A DNA stretch of 64,000 bases, from NCBI GenBank assembly GCA_963995525.1, contig OZ023205.1, forward strand, positions 68,761,859 to 68,825,858. Reading direction: 5' to 3'. This DNA is from Escarpia spicata. Taxonomy: Eukaryota; Annelida; Polychaeta; Sabellida; Siboglinidae. Numbering within the stretch: position 1 is the stretch's first letter; the number at the start of each line of letters is the position of its first letter. The translations under genes and the position numbers were made by a program. The notes under the pieces were generated by a model. That model was not told the origin of the DNA and searched no databases. It saw only the letters and a program-made list of their open reading frames with translations. Shown piece by piece: positions 1 to 9,382 of this stretch.

Positions 1-515
1 TCATCCACCTCCACGTACCTTGGCGTTGACATCACAACAGACCTGAATTGGAAGCAGCACATCAACAGGGTGTGCGGGAAAGAGAATAGCATGATCGGAT
101 TCTTGAAGAGAAATCTCAAACACAGAACAGGACAACAAAGACCAACGCCTGCGTTGCCCTGGTACGACCACACCTTGAGTACTGCTGTTCTGTCTGGAAC
201 CCAACCACACCAGCAGTGTAATATCAATGCTCTTCGACCTGAAGTGGGAGTCTCTGGAAGCTAGACGAACCAAACTCCTACTCACAATGTTCTATAAGAT
301 CTGTAACAACCTTGTCGATTTCCCCCCAGAACAGCCCTCGGCAGAACTCGATCAAATAATTCCCGCTATTTCCTACAACTTTCTGCGAGAACCAACACTT
401 TTAAATACAGTTTCTTTCCCCGTACCATTCCTGTCTGAAATTCCCTCCCACCCAGTGTAGCAGAGGCTCCCGACTTGGTACCTTCAAGAAGGAGCTCGCA
501 TCTCAAGCACTTTGA
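1..515 (+). mobile_element. LINE 3' fragment (reverse transcriptase C-terminus)
   Basis: The translated sequence starts inside the thumb region of a non-LTR reverse transcriptase (STYLGVDITTDLNWKQHINR). It continues in another frame with the usual C-terminal block (LKWESLEARRTKLLLTMFYKI) and ends near a GTFKKEL-type terminus at about 480-515. The reading frame is broken at least twice, so this is a dead remnant cut by the window edge. The L2/CR1-like group fits best; the exact clade is not determined. Confidence 0.7.
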
Positions 516-1014
516 ATTGTATATAGCCAGTGTGGGGGCAACCAAAGTAGGGTAGTTGATGGGCTAGAGCTATGTCGGTGCAAGGATATCCTCGGGGGCC
601 GCTACGGTTGCCGAATTGGTCTGGTTAGGTTACCTGAACATCGGTTGCCCCTCCCCTCTGTTTCCTTTTTTATTTCTGTTTCCTTTTATTTCATCCTGTG
701 TCCCGCGCGCGTCACCGTCATATCATTGTCAAATATGAAAGCTCGATGTAAAAGATTGAAGATGAGCAGCAGACTCGCGGATATCGAGTTGGAAGCGCGT
801 CATTGGCTGGTTACGTTTGTTACATCACTCGCGCGTGCACCCAATGGCGCCGCTAGTTTACGTGCAGTTTGTCTATTCGGGGTTGCGTTTTGACGTCATT
901 AATAAATTAAAAGCACGTCGCGGTTTGTTTGCAGGGCAGAACGCTCTCGCTGCGGGCGCGCAACACGGGAAATTCGTGTTTTTGTTTTGGCACTCCCGTG
1001 AAATATACTTCACA
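516..1014. other. No gene seen; LINE 3' tail then CpG-rich stretch
   Basis: From 516 to about 640 this is probably the 3' untranslated tail of the preceding LINE. From about 700 to 1000 the sequence is richer in CpG than its surroundings and leads directly to the ATG of the broken THAP gene, so it may be its old promoter and 5' leader. No TATA box or clear motif was found. Confidence 0.35.
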
Positions 1015-1200
1015 ATGCCATCAAGTTGTTGTGCTGGTGGATGTACAAATCGTTTTGTCAAACGCGTGTACTGTTAGATTTTATAGAATACCACTTGATT
1101 GTGGAATAAGAGCGTAATGGATCACAGCTATCCATCGAATGCAGTGGACACCCAAAGAACACACCAGGATTTGTAGCGAACACTTCTGCACACGTTTTAT
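1015..1200 (+). pseudogene. THAP zinc-finger domain pseudogene
   Basis: The ATG at 1015 opens a peptide beginning MPSSCCAGGCTNRF, the typical start of a THAP (C2CH) DNA-binding domain. A stop follows at 1075-1077. After a shift of frame the rest of the domain can still be read: FYRIPLD, then WITAIHRMQW, then ICSEHF, which supplies the conserved Trp and the Cys and His of the C2CH zinc site. A second stop lies between these pieces. THAP domains bind DNA and occur in both host regulators and P-type transposases; nothing here tells which this was. The downstream end is cut by a LINE fragment. Confidence 0.65.
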
Positions 1201-1215
1201 TAAACAAGTCAAGGA

Positions 1216-1755
1216 ATTTAATGTTTTGGGTTTAATTATAGATACACATCTAAACTGGAAAAACACACTGAAAAATATCAAATGCTTGTTCTAAAAAATG
1301 GCATTTTAAACAAATTGAAACGTTAACTCTTCATATTAAAATATTATTATATAATTCTTTAATAGTGCTACACATTAAATACTGCATCATGGGGGGGCTT
1401 TCAATCAAATAGAATAATAAAACATAAAAAATCCCTGAGAATTATCATCACCTTACGTAATTATATTTCCCACACAGAACCTCTTCACAAAAAACTCTCT
1501 TGTTAAAAGTAGATGACATCCTTAAATTACAACAAATACAATTTTACTACAAACATTTACACAATGATTTACCAGTTTATTTACAAAACTGGTGGACAAT
1601 GTTTAACTATGAGGTACACAATCATGAATAAACTATACACTTATAAAATTAAACAAGAATTTGCAAAGAAATGTCTTAGGCATAATTTGTCACTTTTACT
1701 AAATAACATTCCCGATATAGTCAAAGAAAATCTTAGTACACATAGTTCATAAGGA
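1216..1755 (+). mobile_element. Degenerate LINE reverse transcriptase fragment
   Basis: Scattered motifs of a non-LTR reverse transcriptase C-terminus are readable over several frames: VLGLIIDTHLNWK near 1222, then RIIITLRNYISHTEPL near 1440-1490, where active families have an RIIxxxxxxxHTEPLF motif. Many stops and frame changes show it is old. It abuts the end of the THAP remnant. Confidence 0.5.
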
Positions 1756-2096
1756 TTTGCCAAGTATGTTCAACTTTGTTTAACAAATATGTATTTATTA
1801 TTTGAAATGTCTGGGTCAAATCAAACAAATATTCTTCTTCTTCTTTTTTAAACTGGCCCTACATATCCAGAGTATGTCCCTTCTTTGTTTGCCTTCAAGA
1901 CAGCTGCAGTTTGTTGCCATCGTCAAGTGGATGGAGAAAGATTCCAGAGAGCAAAAAGAAGAATGGTCCAAAAGAGAAAGAGAAAATACAAGAAACTGAA
2001 GAACATATTTTCCACAAAATCAAATTCCCATGGTCTCTGTTGGTTTGCCCTAGTTTTGTTTATGTTGTTCTAGACAGCAACTCAGGCTTCACATGA
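1756..2096. other. No gene seen
   Basis: AT-rich spacer with a short polypyrimidine run near 1830-1850 and no recognisable coding or repeat signal. Confidence 0.3.
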
Positions 2097-2573
2097 TTAA
2101 AAACACTTATTAACCATGTATCTGCAAAAGTCATCATCCTTTGTTACTGAAGTTATGAAAATCTTGTTGGCAACACCTGTATAACTGACCAGATCACACT
2201 CTGTCATACCAGCGACTTCCATCTGCAATTGAATCAGGGAGCAATACATGTGACCTTTCTTCAAATTCCCTTGTCTGTCAATGCAGAAGCTACTGTCACA
2301 AAATTTTATGGGATCCTGTCCCTTCAATGAAAATGGACACTTTACTTCAACTAGATTATCCCTGTGACAACCACATGATCTCACACTGTCTGGAGAGGCA
2401 CCAAGATAGGGGTATCTCTCATTCACTAATAGACCAGTTTTCTTCAGCCTGGCCTCAGTGTGGTATGGCCTGACAGTTGTCTCATAAACAGTGAGGGCCT
2501 CTGCCTCGTTGTCCAGTTCCCACTGTATCAGTGTGTAGATACCAATGATAACGATTAAACGACACGCTGTCAA
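2097..2573 (-). pseudogene. YqaJ-type viral recombinase/exonuclease domain, partial
   Basis: An open frame of 158 codons contains the signature of the YqaJ-like nuclease fold: YPYLGASPDSV followed by a Cys-rich turn and LVEVKCP, where the acidic residue and the ExK motif form the metal site of this PD-(D/E)XK nuclease. An upstream WELDNEAEALTVYE segment also fits the family. Such genes are spread in animals as repeated, mobile-element-like copies. The protein is shorter than a full family member. Its apparent first Met lies inside the domain and the 5' part is missing, so I call it a partial copy rather than an intact gene. It ends 150 bp before the Polinton insertion and is on the opposite strand to the THAP remnant. 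Confidence 0.6.
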
Positions 2574-2720
2574 GATGACTCATTTGGTCATCCAACTGCG
2601 CTATTATTCACATGTGCCCATCCATACAAACAACTGACAAACTACAACTAACTACAACTACAAAACTTACAACTAATCTACATAACACAACAAAACGCCG
2701 GCTTAGCGCGTCTGTTTGTT

Positions 2721-2726
2721 TACGTC
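2721..2726. repeat. Left 6-bp target-site duplication of Polinton
   Basis: TACGTC directly precedes the terminal AGTAGTAAGTAAGGGC of the inverted repeat and is repeated exactly at 9383-9388. Six-base duplications are typical of Polinton/Maverick integration. Confidence 0.85.
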
Positions 2727-2841
2727 AGTAGTAAGTAAGGGCTTCAAGGCCCGGTGCAAGATTGAAAGATCAAAGGACATCAAAGGGTTTTGGATCAGCC
2801 AATCATTTGGATTCCTACTTATAAAAAAGAAAATGAGTAAT
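2727..2841 (+). repeat. Left terminal inverted repeat, outer part
   Basis: This segment matches the reverse complement of 9268-9382 with few mismatches, beginning AGTAGTAAGTAAGGGC. It is separated from the inner part (3816-4110) by an inserted LINE. Confidence 0.85.
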
Positions 2842-3811
2842 ATATTCTTAATATACATCAACGATTTGGATGATGAAATAACAAGCAAGGTGTTGAAATT
2901 TGCGGATGTTACAAAAGTGTTTAGAAGGATTAAAAGTGATGGAGACAGACAGCATTTACAAGATGATCTTGACAGGTTGATCAAATGGTCTGAAAAATGG
3001 CAAATGATGTTCAATTTTGGGAAATGTAAATGCCTCCACATAGGACATGGGAACGAAGAGGTAGAATATACAATGGGGGGTACTGTACTAAGTACTACTA
3101 TAAAAGAAAAGGACTTAGGGTTAACCGTTAGTGCTGATATGAAGATTTCAGAGCAGTGCGGAATTGCAGCTCCAAAGGGAAATCAAATCCTTGGATTAAT
3201 TAGGCGAAACATAACGTATAAGGAAAAAGAGCTAATAATACCGCTGTACAAAACAATAGTTAGGCCTCATTTAGAATATTGTATTCAAGCGTGGAGGCCA
3301 TATCGCAGGAAGGACATAGATATGCTAGAAAGAGTGCAGAGGAGAGCAACTAAAATGATACAAAATCTGAGGGATCTTAGTTATGAAATACGCCTAAAAA
3401 AATGCGGTTTAACAACACTAGAGACCAGGAGATTGAGAGGAGATCAGATAGAAGTGTTTAAAATATTGAAGGGTTATGAAAATATTGATAGAAATATGTT
3501 TTTCTCAGTTAAGAAAGATAGAAGGACTAGAGGACATGATCTTGCATTAGCAAAGGAGCAGAGTAGATTGGATATAAGAAAGTTTTCATTTTCACAAAGG
3601 ACTGTAAATGAATGGAACAGATTACCTGCTGATTGTGTGGGTGCTAGTAGCGTGAATATGTTTAAAAATAAAATCGACACATACCTCAGACGGGCGGGAT
3701 ACACATAGATAAAAAGGTCGGACTCTCGATAAGCCAAGGGCTTCCTTGTCCACCTGCTACCTAGAGTTAATTCTCTGGGTGGCAATCTTGTTAAATCTTG
3801 TTAAATCTTGT
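2842..3811 (+). mobile_element. CR1-like LINE copy A, 5' truncated, inserted in Polinton TIR
   Basis: A 970-bp insertion flanked by TAAT on both sides (2838-2841 and 3812-3815). It encodes the C-terminal half of a reverse transcriptase, open from LIYINDLDDEITSKV to the natural end of the protein at 3708. It is nearly identical to the copies at 49970-52373 and 60245-62327. The catalytic FADD motif seen in the other copies reads FADV here, so it could not be active even if complete. The 3' end carries about three copies of a TTGTTAAATC-type tail. 5' truncation is the normal result of target-primed reverse transcription. Confidence 0.85.
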
Positions 3812-3815
3812 TAAT

Positions 3816-4110
3816 GACCTGTCATAAAATATACTTATAAAAAACCTCTTATCTTAATTGCCTTTTGACATCTTACTTTAAAAAAAACGTTTGATTGATG
3901 CCCAGTTGACCCCTTTTTTATAGATGCCGCGGGTTCATGTAAGTACGGTTGCATAAGTACTTTACTGCTGACCTCTAGTGGATATACTTGCTATGATAAC
4001 GTAGACGGTAGCGCCTCTAGTGTTTATGCTGTGATAACGTATACGGTATCGCCTCTAGTGCAAGAATGAGTAATCAGTCACTTATGTGTAAGGAGGTTAT
4101 ATAGTGGTTA
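3816..4110 (+). repeat. Left terminal inverted repeat, inner part
   Basis: This continues the left repeat after the LINE and matches the reverse complement of about 8970-9267 up to the block ending in GTGGTTA. With the outer part it makes about 413 bp, the same length as the right repeat. Confidence 0.85.
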
Positions 4111-4285
4111 TTTACGAACGTAGACGGTAGCGCCTCTAGTGCAAAAATGAGTAATCAGTCACTTATGCGTAAGGAGGTTATATAGTGGTTATACGTGAAA
4201 AATGCACTTATATAGTGGTTATACGTAAAAATGCACTTATATATAAGGAGGTCATGTAGTGGTTATACGTGAAAAATGGAAGTGT
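4111..4285 (+). repeat. Subterminal tandem repeats inside the Polinton
   Basis: The inner end of the left repeat is duplicated here. A block beginning CGTAGACGGTAGCGCCTCTA, also found at about 3999 and 4033, recurs at 4119. The TATATAGTGGTTATACGT motif recurs three more times up to about 4270. The right end has fewer copies, so the array is asymmetric. Confidence 0.7.
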
Positions 4286-5795
4286 TATAATCAGTGTAGG
4301 ACGGTGTATTAGTTGCGTGTGTTGTGAGCTGGTAATTTTATTCTCTCGCTTTCCCGTACAAACCCATAGTCGGTGACGAAATACAACGGCGGCTGCTGCT
4401 GGTGTCGATAAATGATGACGATATTGGTGACCTACGCCGTCGTTGACCTAGTTAAGCCTAGCTGTAAGAGGGCGTACAAAGTGCGGAACGGTAAGAGCTA
4501 AAAATAATGATATAGACCGACGCTAGCCGGAAAACACTACAGTATTATTCATACCGTACCCTAGGTTGGGATAAGACTGGTTTCTAATAAGGGTGCTGTA
4601 TTTTTAAGCTGAAGTTGACTTTATAGTGGAATATTATTTGCACAAGCAGTTGGAATATAGAGGCCTATAGTAAATCGGATATTGTGAACATACGAAAGGA
4701 GACGGTAAGTTATATTTTTTTATTACTCTATTGTTAGGTGTTGTGGTTAATACTATTCAAAAACCTGAGTAGTTTTTTAACGTATATAGTAAAAGGTCCA
4801 CCGCCGGAGTAAGATGGCCGAGGGGGTCCTGATTAAGGGCCAAAACCATCCCCAAATTATGCACGACGACGAGAGGTGGTAGTTCATCGGCTGGTGATTG
4901 AGGCACGCCACGACCGAGCACCCGCTGTTGATTTGGACGTTGTACACCCACCACCGTGGGGCGGTGTGCTAGCGCTCGGCGTTGATGCAGTGGTGATTGG
5001 GGCGGCGACGCGCTCCAGTCAACATCGTCGCCGCTGTTCCAAGCAAACGCACAAGGTGATGAGCCCCTGCCGATTTGGCGGGATACCGTGAGCGCAATAA
5101 TGCCACGACCGATGTGTAAGGCGCCCCGGCACGTAAGGATGCCACGACCGACACCGGGTGGTGATGCCGTAAATGTAACGATGCTACGGTTAAGCGTATG
5201 GGGGTCTTCCGTGGGTCTAGGCGGGGGTGGTAGTCCAAAACCATTCCGGGGTAAATTTTTCGATCTGTAAACATATAGATAAAATGTTTAGTTATCAAAG
5301 ATAAAAATAGTAGAATTTTTAAATTCTATCGAGTGAATGTTAAAAGAAAAGGTAGATGATGTAGTAACGTACCGATCAGGTTCGTGACGCGATCTCTCTA
5401 CATATTTATTCGGCTCTTCGTAAGCGACGTGTTGCTCCATAGTTTTCTTTTAACGGAATGTTGGATGTTGTTTACGACGTTCGCTGTAGGCGCGCCTATG
5501 AACGCCTGACGATTGGCACGTAGTCACCGTCACGTAGGCCTTTACCGACCGGGTTGCATAATTTTCTAAATTCTTAATAACAGCTTAAATGTGTAAAATA
5601 AACGGTCTATAAAACGAAGCAAGGACTAGAGAATCTTATGGTAAATTTATATTTGAAAATAACGCTCTATAAAAGCAACGTGCAGTTTGTGCACTAACAC
5701 GACAGCTCGTTTTTTGTATTTTCAATAACCTTGTCAGATTCGGCTGTTTTGTGGTATACGTGTTCGAGATGCGCGTGGACCGTTCACTACGCTCT
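4286..5795. other. Polinton internal region without a recognised gene
   Basis: No convincing coding sequence was found in 1.5 kb. The part from 4800 to 5240 is GC-rich with short open frames on both strands that do not look coding. Two CTATAAAA motifs (about 5609 and 5668) resemble TATA boxes but have no gene behind them. Genes may have been lost here by deletion. Confidence 0.35.
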
Positions 5796-5803
5796 TATAA
5801 ATA
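5796..5803 (+). promoter_or_regulatory. Candidate TATA box of Polinton gene A
   Basis: TATAAATA lies 85 bp upstream of the first ATG (5888) of the next open frame, a spacing that fits a short 5' leader. The assignment is by position only. Confidence 0.45.
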
Positions 5804-5887
5804 GATAGGCTAAAAAGACTTTTGTATTCACTCGTTTTCGGTGTGTTAACGTCGTTTACTCTTCTTCGTCACCAGACTACGGTTGTC

Positions 5888-6510
5888 ATGTCGGCCAAGG
5901 AGAACAAGGCGTATTCGGGCCTCTACTGAAGAGAAAGAAGAAGTCGACGCCGAAGGCTTCTACGTCGGCAACCGTCGCCACGACACCCGCTACCGGTATC
6001 AACGCGCCCGTTGCCGCCGCAGCAACGCCGAAGACCGCTTCTACGTCTTCGGCCGTCGCCGGTGCTGCAGAGGCGACACCCGGTACCGGTATCAACGCGC
6101 CCGCCGAACCTGTCGCCGTCAACGTGGCGGCCGAGCAAGAGGCTCCTGTGGCCGATCCCGCGTTGCCGCTCTTCGCGCCAACACCGGTGAGTTTGAGCGA
6201 CCTCATACAGGCGGAAGACGGCCTGTATCAGATAGCTACTCCCGTCAGGATTGAAGCTATTGCGTGGCGCAGTAAATGCACGTTCGCGTGGTGCACCCAG
6301 TTCCGGCGTAAGTTGTTTGTGTTTCGTTCGAGGGCCGGGTCTATGATGTGCATATCCCACGGGGTGCAAAATGAGCCGAAAAATTATGTTTTGGTTCGCG
6401 CGATGGTGAAGGAGGAAGTCGATCCGGAGAGTGATCACGAAATTTGGCTCAGTCTATTCGATAAGGTGATGTCGCAGCTACCCTACGAAAGACCTCGTGG
6501 GGTGAAATGA
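5888..6510 (+). pseudogene. Polinton gene A, unrecognised protein with Ala/Thr/Pro-rich linker
   Basis: The ATG at 5888 reads 13 codons to a stop at about 5929. One shift of frame then opens a continuous reading to TGA at 6510. That reading begins with a basic KRKKK patch. About 70 residues of Ala/Thr/Pro/Val-rich, presumably disordered sequence follow, in which ATPxTGINAP occurs twice. The last roughly 110 residues look globular, with several Trp and Cys (WRSKCTFAWC) and an acidic C-terminal part. I do not recognise a family. A basic patch plus disordered linker would suit a DNA- or virion-associated protein, but this is a guess. The stop overlaps the ATG of gene B. The early frame change could be a mutation or an unseen intron. 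Confidence 0.45.
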
Positions 6511-7178
6511 CGACGTACACCGCGCGGAGTGTGAGTAAGAAGACCGAGTAAAACGCTTTTGAATGACTACTAACACTTCACTTTCTGTGCTGTAGGACGT
6601 CGAGCGGAATCGTGTACTCGACAGCATAATCGCCTACGCTTTCAGGGCCGTCCACGAGGCACCGGCTGTGCCGCGCGCGGTGGTGGTGGAAGTAGAGCAC
6701 AAGCCCGCCGATATCGCCCTTGCCAACGCTGTGAGGGCGGCCGAGGCACCGCCGCCCGAGAAACGCGTGAAAGTGGCCATGGCCTCTATTGGAGGTGGTC
6801 AACTTTCCATCCCCTTGCGCGCCCTCGTACTCGGACGCGACGTCATCGCCACCGGCGCCGCCAATGTACGCGAAACTATACCCCGTCGTTCCCGCGTACG
6901 GCGACGTCCCGACGCCACCGCCGGTGGAAACCGTAACAATTTTGTCGTCGGCGTCGTCGGAAGGGCTACCGCCGTTGATACCGGCCACTCAACTACCATC
7001 CGCGGTGGTCGAAGCACAGCAGCCGCCACGGCTGCTACCGATTCACGACGGTTTCAACCAGTACCAGCCGCTCCTCCTAAGGACGACCGAAGAGCGGGAA
7101 AAGTATACTTTCACTGCACGCCTTCGCCGAAGCGATCGGGGAAACGATATTAGGACGCGCGCGGCGCTACTGCGGTGA
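6507..7178 (+). pseudogene. Polinton gene B, unrecognised, with a possible 65-nt intron
   Basis: An ATG at 6507 overlaps the stop of gene A (ATGA). Eight codons later a GTGAGT donor (6531) and an acceptor TGTAG (ending 6595), with a perfect TACTAAC branch site between them, define a 65-nt intron. Joining the exons gives a frame that continues through a charged helical region and a GGGQLSIPLRALV segment. That frame loses likelihood after about 6870, where another frame takes over with a Pro-rich stretch and ends at 7178. A third frame stays open from about 7081 into the integrase and contains a CGEC...C...H pattern. The gene is therefore broken or misassembled, and its product is unknown. Confidence 0.4.
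6531..6595 (+). other. Predicted 65-nt spliceosomal intron in Polinton gene B
   Basis: The donor is AGT|GTGAGT and the acceptor CTGTAG|GAC. TACTAAC followed by a pyrimidine-rich run sits about 20 nt before the acceptor. Splicing removes the in-frame stops of this stretch. Confidence 0.5.
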
Positions 7179-7212
7179 GTGCGCCCCCGACGAAGGGTGC
7201 CCCTTCGTTCAT

Positions 7213-8068
7213 ATGGACGGGTACCGAACCGGAAGACCTAACCGACGCTATCAGCGAATGTACGAAAATGTGGCTGACATAACCAGTCGTTTCTGGAACA
7301 ACGACGGTGTAACGTTCTTATTGACGGTCATCGGCATCTTTTCGAAGCGGGCGTGGTGCGTCCCGTTGAAGAGTAAAGCCGGCCCGGCGCTCGTTACGGC
7401 CTTCGAGTACCTGCTGCAGCAACAAGAGCAACCGCCGAACACGCTGCAGATCGATAAGAGGACGGAGTTTCTCAACAGACCCTTTCAGAAACTTTTGACG
7501 GAATACGGCGTCCACCATTTCGTGACGTATAACGAGGAGACTAAAGCGAGTGGAAAGATTCAACCGGACTCTAAAGACTCGCATGTGGAGGTACTTTACG
7601 AAGCATCAGACGCTGAGATACGTAGAGCCGTTATCGGACTTCGTGCGGTCGTACAACAACGCGTACCATCGAAGCATCTTTAGGACGCCGGCGAGTGTCA
7701 ACGCCGCGAACCAGGAGTGTGTGTGGCAACGGTTGTACGGCGGCGAGGGTCAAGGCTGCAAGCCGAAACTGCGTGAGGGAGATCGCATACGTATAAGCAA
7801 GGCGAGGGATCGGTTCAAGAAAGGGTACATGGCTAACTGGAGCGAAGAGCTCTTCACCGTCGTAGAAACGCATCCGTCCGATCCTCCCGTTTACCGCTTG
7901 AAGGGCGACGCCGGGACGAGCGGGGTATCTAACGTATGCGAACAATATTGTGTCTCCTACCTGCTCTTACGATGCCGCGGTATGCCGTTAAAGGGATTCC
8001 AGTGCCTGTTCTGCCCCGATAGGGTGGCTAACGACTGTCTCGTATTCGACTGGCTAAAGCAGCATTGA
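7213..8068 (+). pseudogene. Polinton integrase (DDE), frameshifted
   Basis: This encodes the retroviral-type integrase that inserts Polintons. The first frame (to about 7549) has the core: FLLTVIGIFSKRAW, LQIDKRTEFLN with the second catalytic Asp, and HHFVTYNEETKAS. The reading then jumps by one base at 7550 to VERFNRTLK, which holds the catalytic Glu, followed by a motif around YNNAYHRSIFRTPASV. The C-terminal SH3-like DNA-binding part (LREGDRIRISKARDRF, then WSEELFTVV and YRLKGDAG) comes next. The usual VID of the core reads VIG, and the N-terminal zinc-binding part is incomplete. One frameshift within the catalytic core makes it inactive. It is convergent with the polymerase fragment, as in complete Polintons. 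Confidence 0.85.
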
Positions 8069-8107
8069 ACTATTATTATTATGTTTCGCTTTGCTTCGCT
8101 TACGTAG

Positions 8108-8113
8108 AATAAA
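8108..8113 (+). terminator. Polyadenylation signal of the integrase gene
   Basis: AATAAA lies 40 bp after the integrase stop codon at 8066-8068. It is the only hexamer of this kind in the short convergent spacer. Confidence 0.5.
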
Positions 8114-8149
8114 AGACGATGAAAACTCACTATCCGTTGTTGTTCGCAG

Positions 8150-8310
8150 TTTTATTCCCTACATACATACCCCCATACCCCTACCCTACCTCCCTACCCC
8201 TACATACATACATACCTCCCTACCCCTACCCAGCTACATACATATATACACCCTACCTAGGAGGCCGCCGCCGCCCCTTAGAAGGGTAGGGTAGTCCCCT
8301 TAGAGGGGTA
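8150..8310. repeat. CCCTAC/ATAC simple-sequence tract
   Basis: Irregular runs of CCCTACC and ACATACAT fill the gap between the convergent integrase and polymerase fragments. A short GGGTAGGGT-containing end follows. It may be slippage-derived. Confidence 0.6.
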
Positions 8311-8317
8311 GGGTTCA

Positions 8318-8567
8318 TCATTCCGGCCGAAGGGCGTTCTCCTCGCGGCGGCGCGTATACCACCCCGTCGGCATGTCTTGCGTGATAGCCCATAGGTAGA
8401 GCCCGTTCACGTCAAAGCCAACGATCGAGCAACAAGTCCCCGCCGACTCGTCGTACTCGTTCCGGCGTAGAACGGTTATATCGGCCTCGTGATGACGCGC
8501 GAAGATGATCAAGGGACCGCCGACGATCTGCGATTGTATGAACCGGTGCAGGTCCTTGTTCGGCTCT
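8318..8567 (-). pseudogene. Protein-primed DNA polymerase B fragment (Polinton pPolB)
   Basis: About 80 codons match the central part of Polinton/viral family B polymerases: NKDLHRFIQSQIVGGPLIIF, then GFDVNGLYLWAITQDMPTG. The DxNxLY segment is polymerase motif A, which binds a catalytic metal. A TGA at 8318-8320 ends it right after the RRREEN region, so the palm (YxDTDS-type motif) and thumb are lost. The N-terminal exonuclease part is also missing. The upstream boundary with NADAR sequence is a deletion junction. It is replaced or truncated rather than intact and cannot be functional. Confidence 0.75.
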
Positions 8568-8935
8568 ACCCCAGAAGGCTTTTCTTGAAGGTACCCACTC
8601 CACTAATTCGGCTTCCCCGGTAGCCAATAGGGCGTCTTTCAACTTTTGTGTCCCTTGAAACTTGCTCATCAACAGGCTCTTCATACACTCGACCCTAATG
8701 TCATCCCATTCGGCTCCCGTTCTCTTTTTCTTGATTCCGTAACTTCGTCGCTTCGCTATATAGGCCGACCACGACTGTTTGATGTACTCCGCATTTTTTC
8801 GTCTTCGTTAAACATTGCTTTTCTAAACTGATAAGCGTGCTCGACTGATCTGAAACCCCGACCGTACGCCGCGACTCGACACGGATAAAAATTCGACAGG
8901 AACGACGCCGAACCACCGAAACGTATAGGCTCCAT
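8568..8935 (-). pseudogene. NADAR-family gene (ADP-ribose N-glycosidase-like) in Polinton
   Basis: From the ATG at 8935 the frame reads FGGSASFLSNFYPC and then SVEHAYQFRKAMF, the N-terminal hallmarks of the NADAR/YbiA family. A shift at a run of six A (about 8795) leads to the rest of the domain: IRVECMKSLLMSKF, ALLATGEAELVEW and KAFWG. The family's last 30 or so residues after FWG are missing, because a deletion joins this point to polymerase sequence. Known NADAR proteins cleave N-glycosidic bonds of riboflavin intermediates or of ADP-ribosylated guanine and nucleotides; some act as antitoxins to DarT. Inside a virus-like element a role in undoing ADP-ribosylation is plausible but inferred. 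The frameshift at a homopolymer could be a mutation or a sequencing error. Confidence 0.75.
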
Positions 8936-8969
8936 ACCGCTGATCTAGAGACACTACTGACTACACCTC

Positions 8970-9382
8970 GTGTATAACCACTATATAACCTCCTTACACA
9001 TAAGTGTCTGATTATTCATTCTTGCACTAGAGGCGCTACCGTCTACGTTATCATAGCATAACCACTAGAGGCGGTACCGTCTACGTTATCGTAGCAAGTA
9101 TATCCAATAGAGGTCAGCAGTAAAGTACTTATGCAACCGTACTTACATGAACCCGCGGCATCTATAAAAAGGGGTCAACCGGGTATCAATCAAACGTTTT
9201 TTATAATTAAGATGTCAAAAGGCAATTAGGATCAGAAGTTTTTTATAAGTAGATTTTATGACAGGTCATTACTCATTTTCTTTTTTGTAAGTAGGAATCC
9301 AAATGATTGGCAGATCCAAAACCCTTTGATGTTCTTTGATCTTTCAATCTTGCACCGGGCCGTGTAGCCCTTACTTACTACT
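8970..9382 (-). repeat. Right terminal inverted repeat of Polinton
   Basis: About 413 bp match the reverse complement of the left repeat once the inserted LINE is removed. The outermost bases are CTTACTTACTACT. Differences are scattered single bases and short indels, so the two ends have diverged since insertion. Confidence 0.85.

Larger units (their letters stand above)
2727..9382. mobile_element. Polinton/Maverick element, deletion derivative with nested LINE
   Basis: The element is bounded by inverted repeats of about 413 bp and a 6-bp duplication. It encodes a retroviral-type integrase (+) and a protein-primed polymerase B fragment (-), the two hallmark genes of Polintons, arranged tail to tail. 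Without the inserted LINE it spans about 5.7 kb against the usual 15-20 kb. Packaging ATPase, protease and recognisable capsid genes are absent, so it is a non-autonomous deletion derivative. Both hallmark genes carry frameshifts or truncations. Two further genes of unknown function and a NADAR gene are retained. Confidence 0.85.

Noticed and set aside
5886..6438. Minus-strand open frames opposite Polinton gene A
   Set aside because: Low-complexity GC-rich shadow of the plus-strand Ala/Pro/Thr-rich frame; TATA position and overlap with gene B favour the plus strand.
6578..6988. Minus-strand frame of 136 codons
   Set aside because: Shadow of gene B; Gly-rich composition follows from the GC-rich coding sequence on the other strand.
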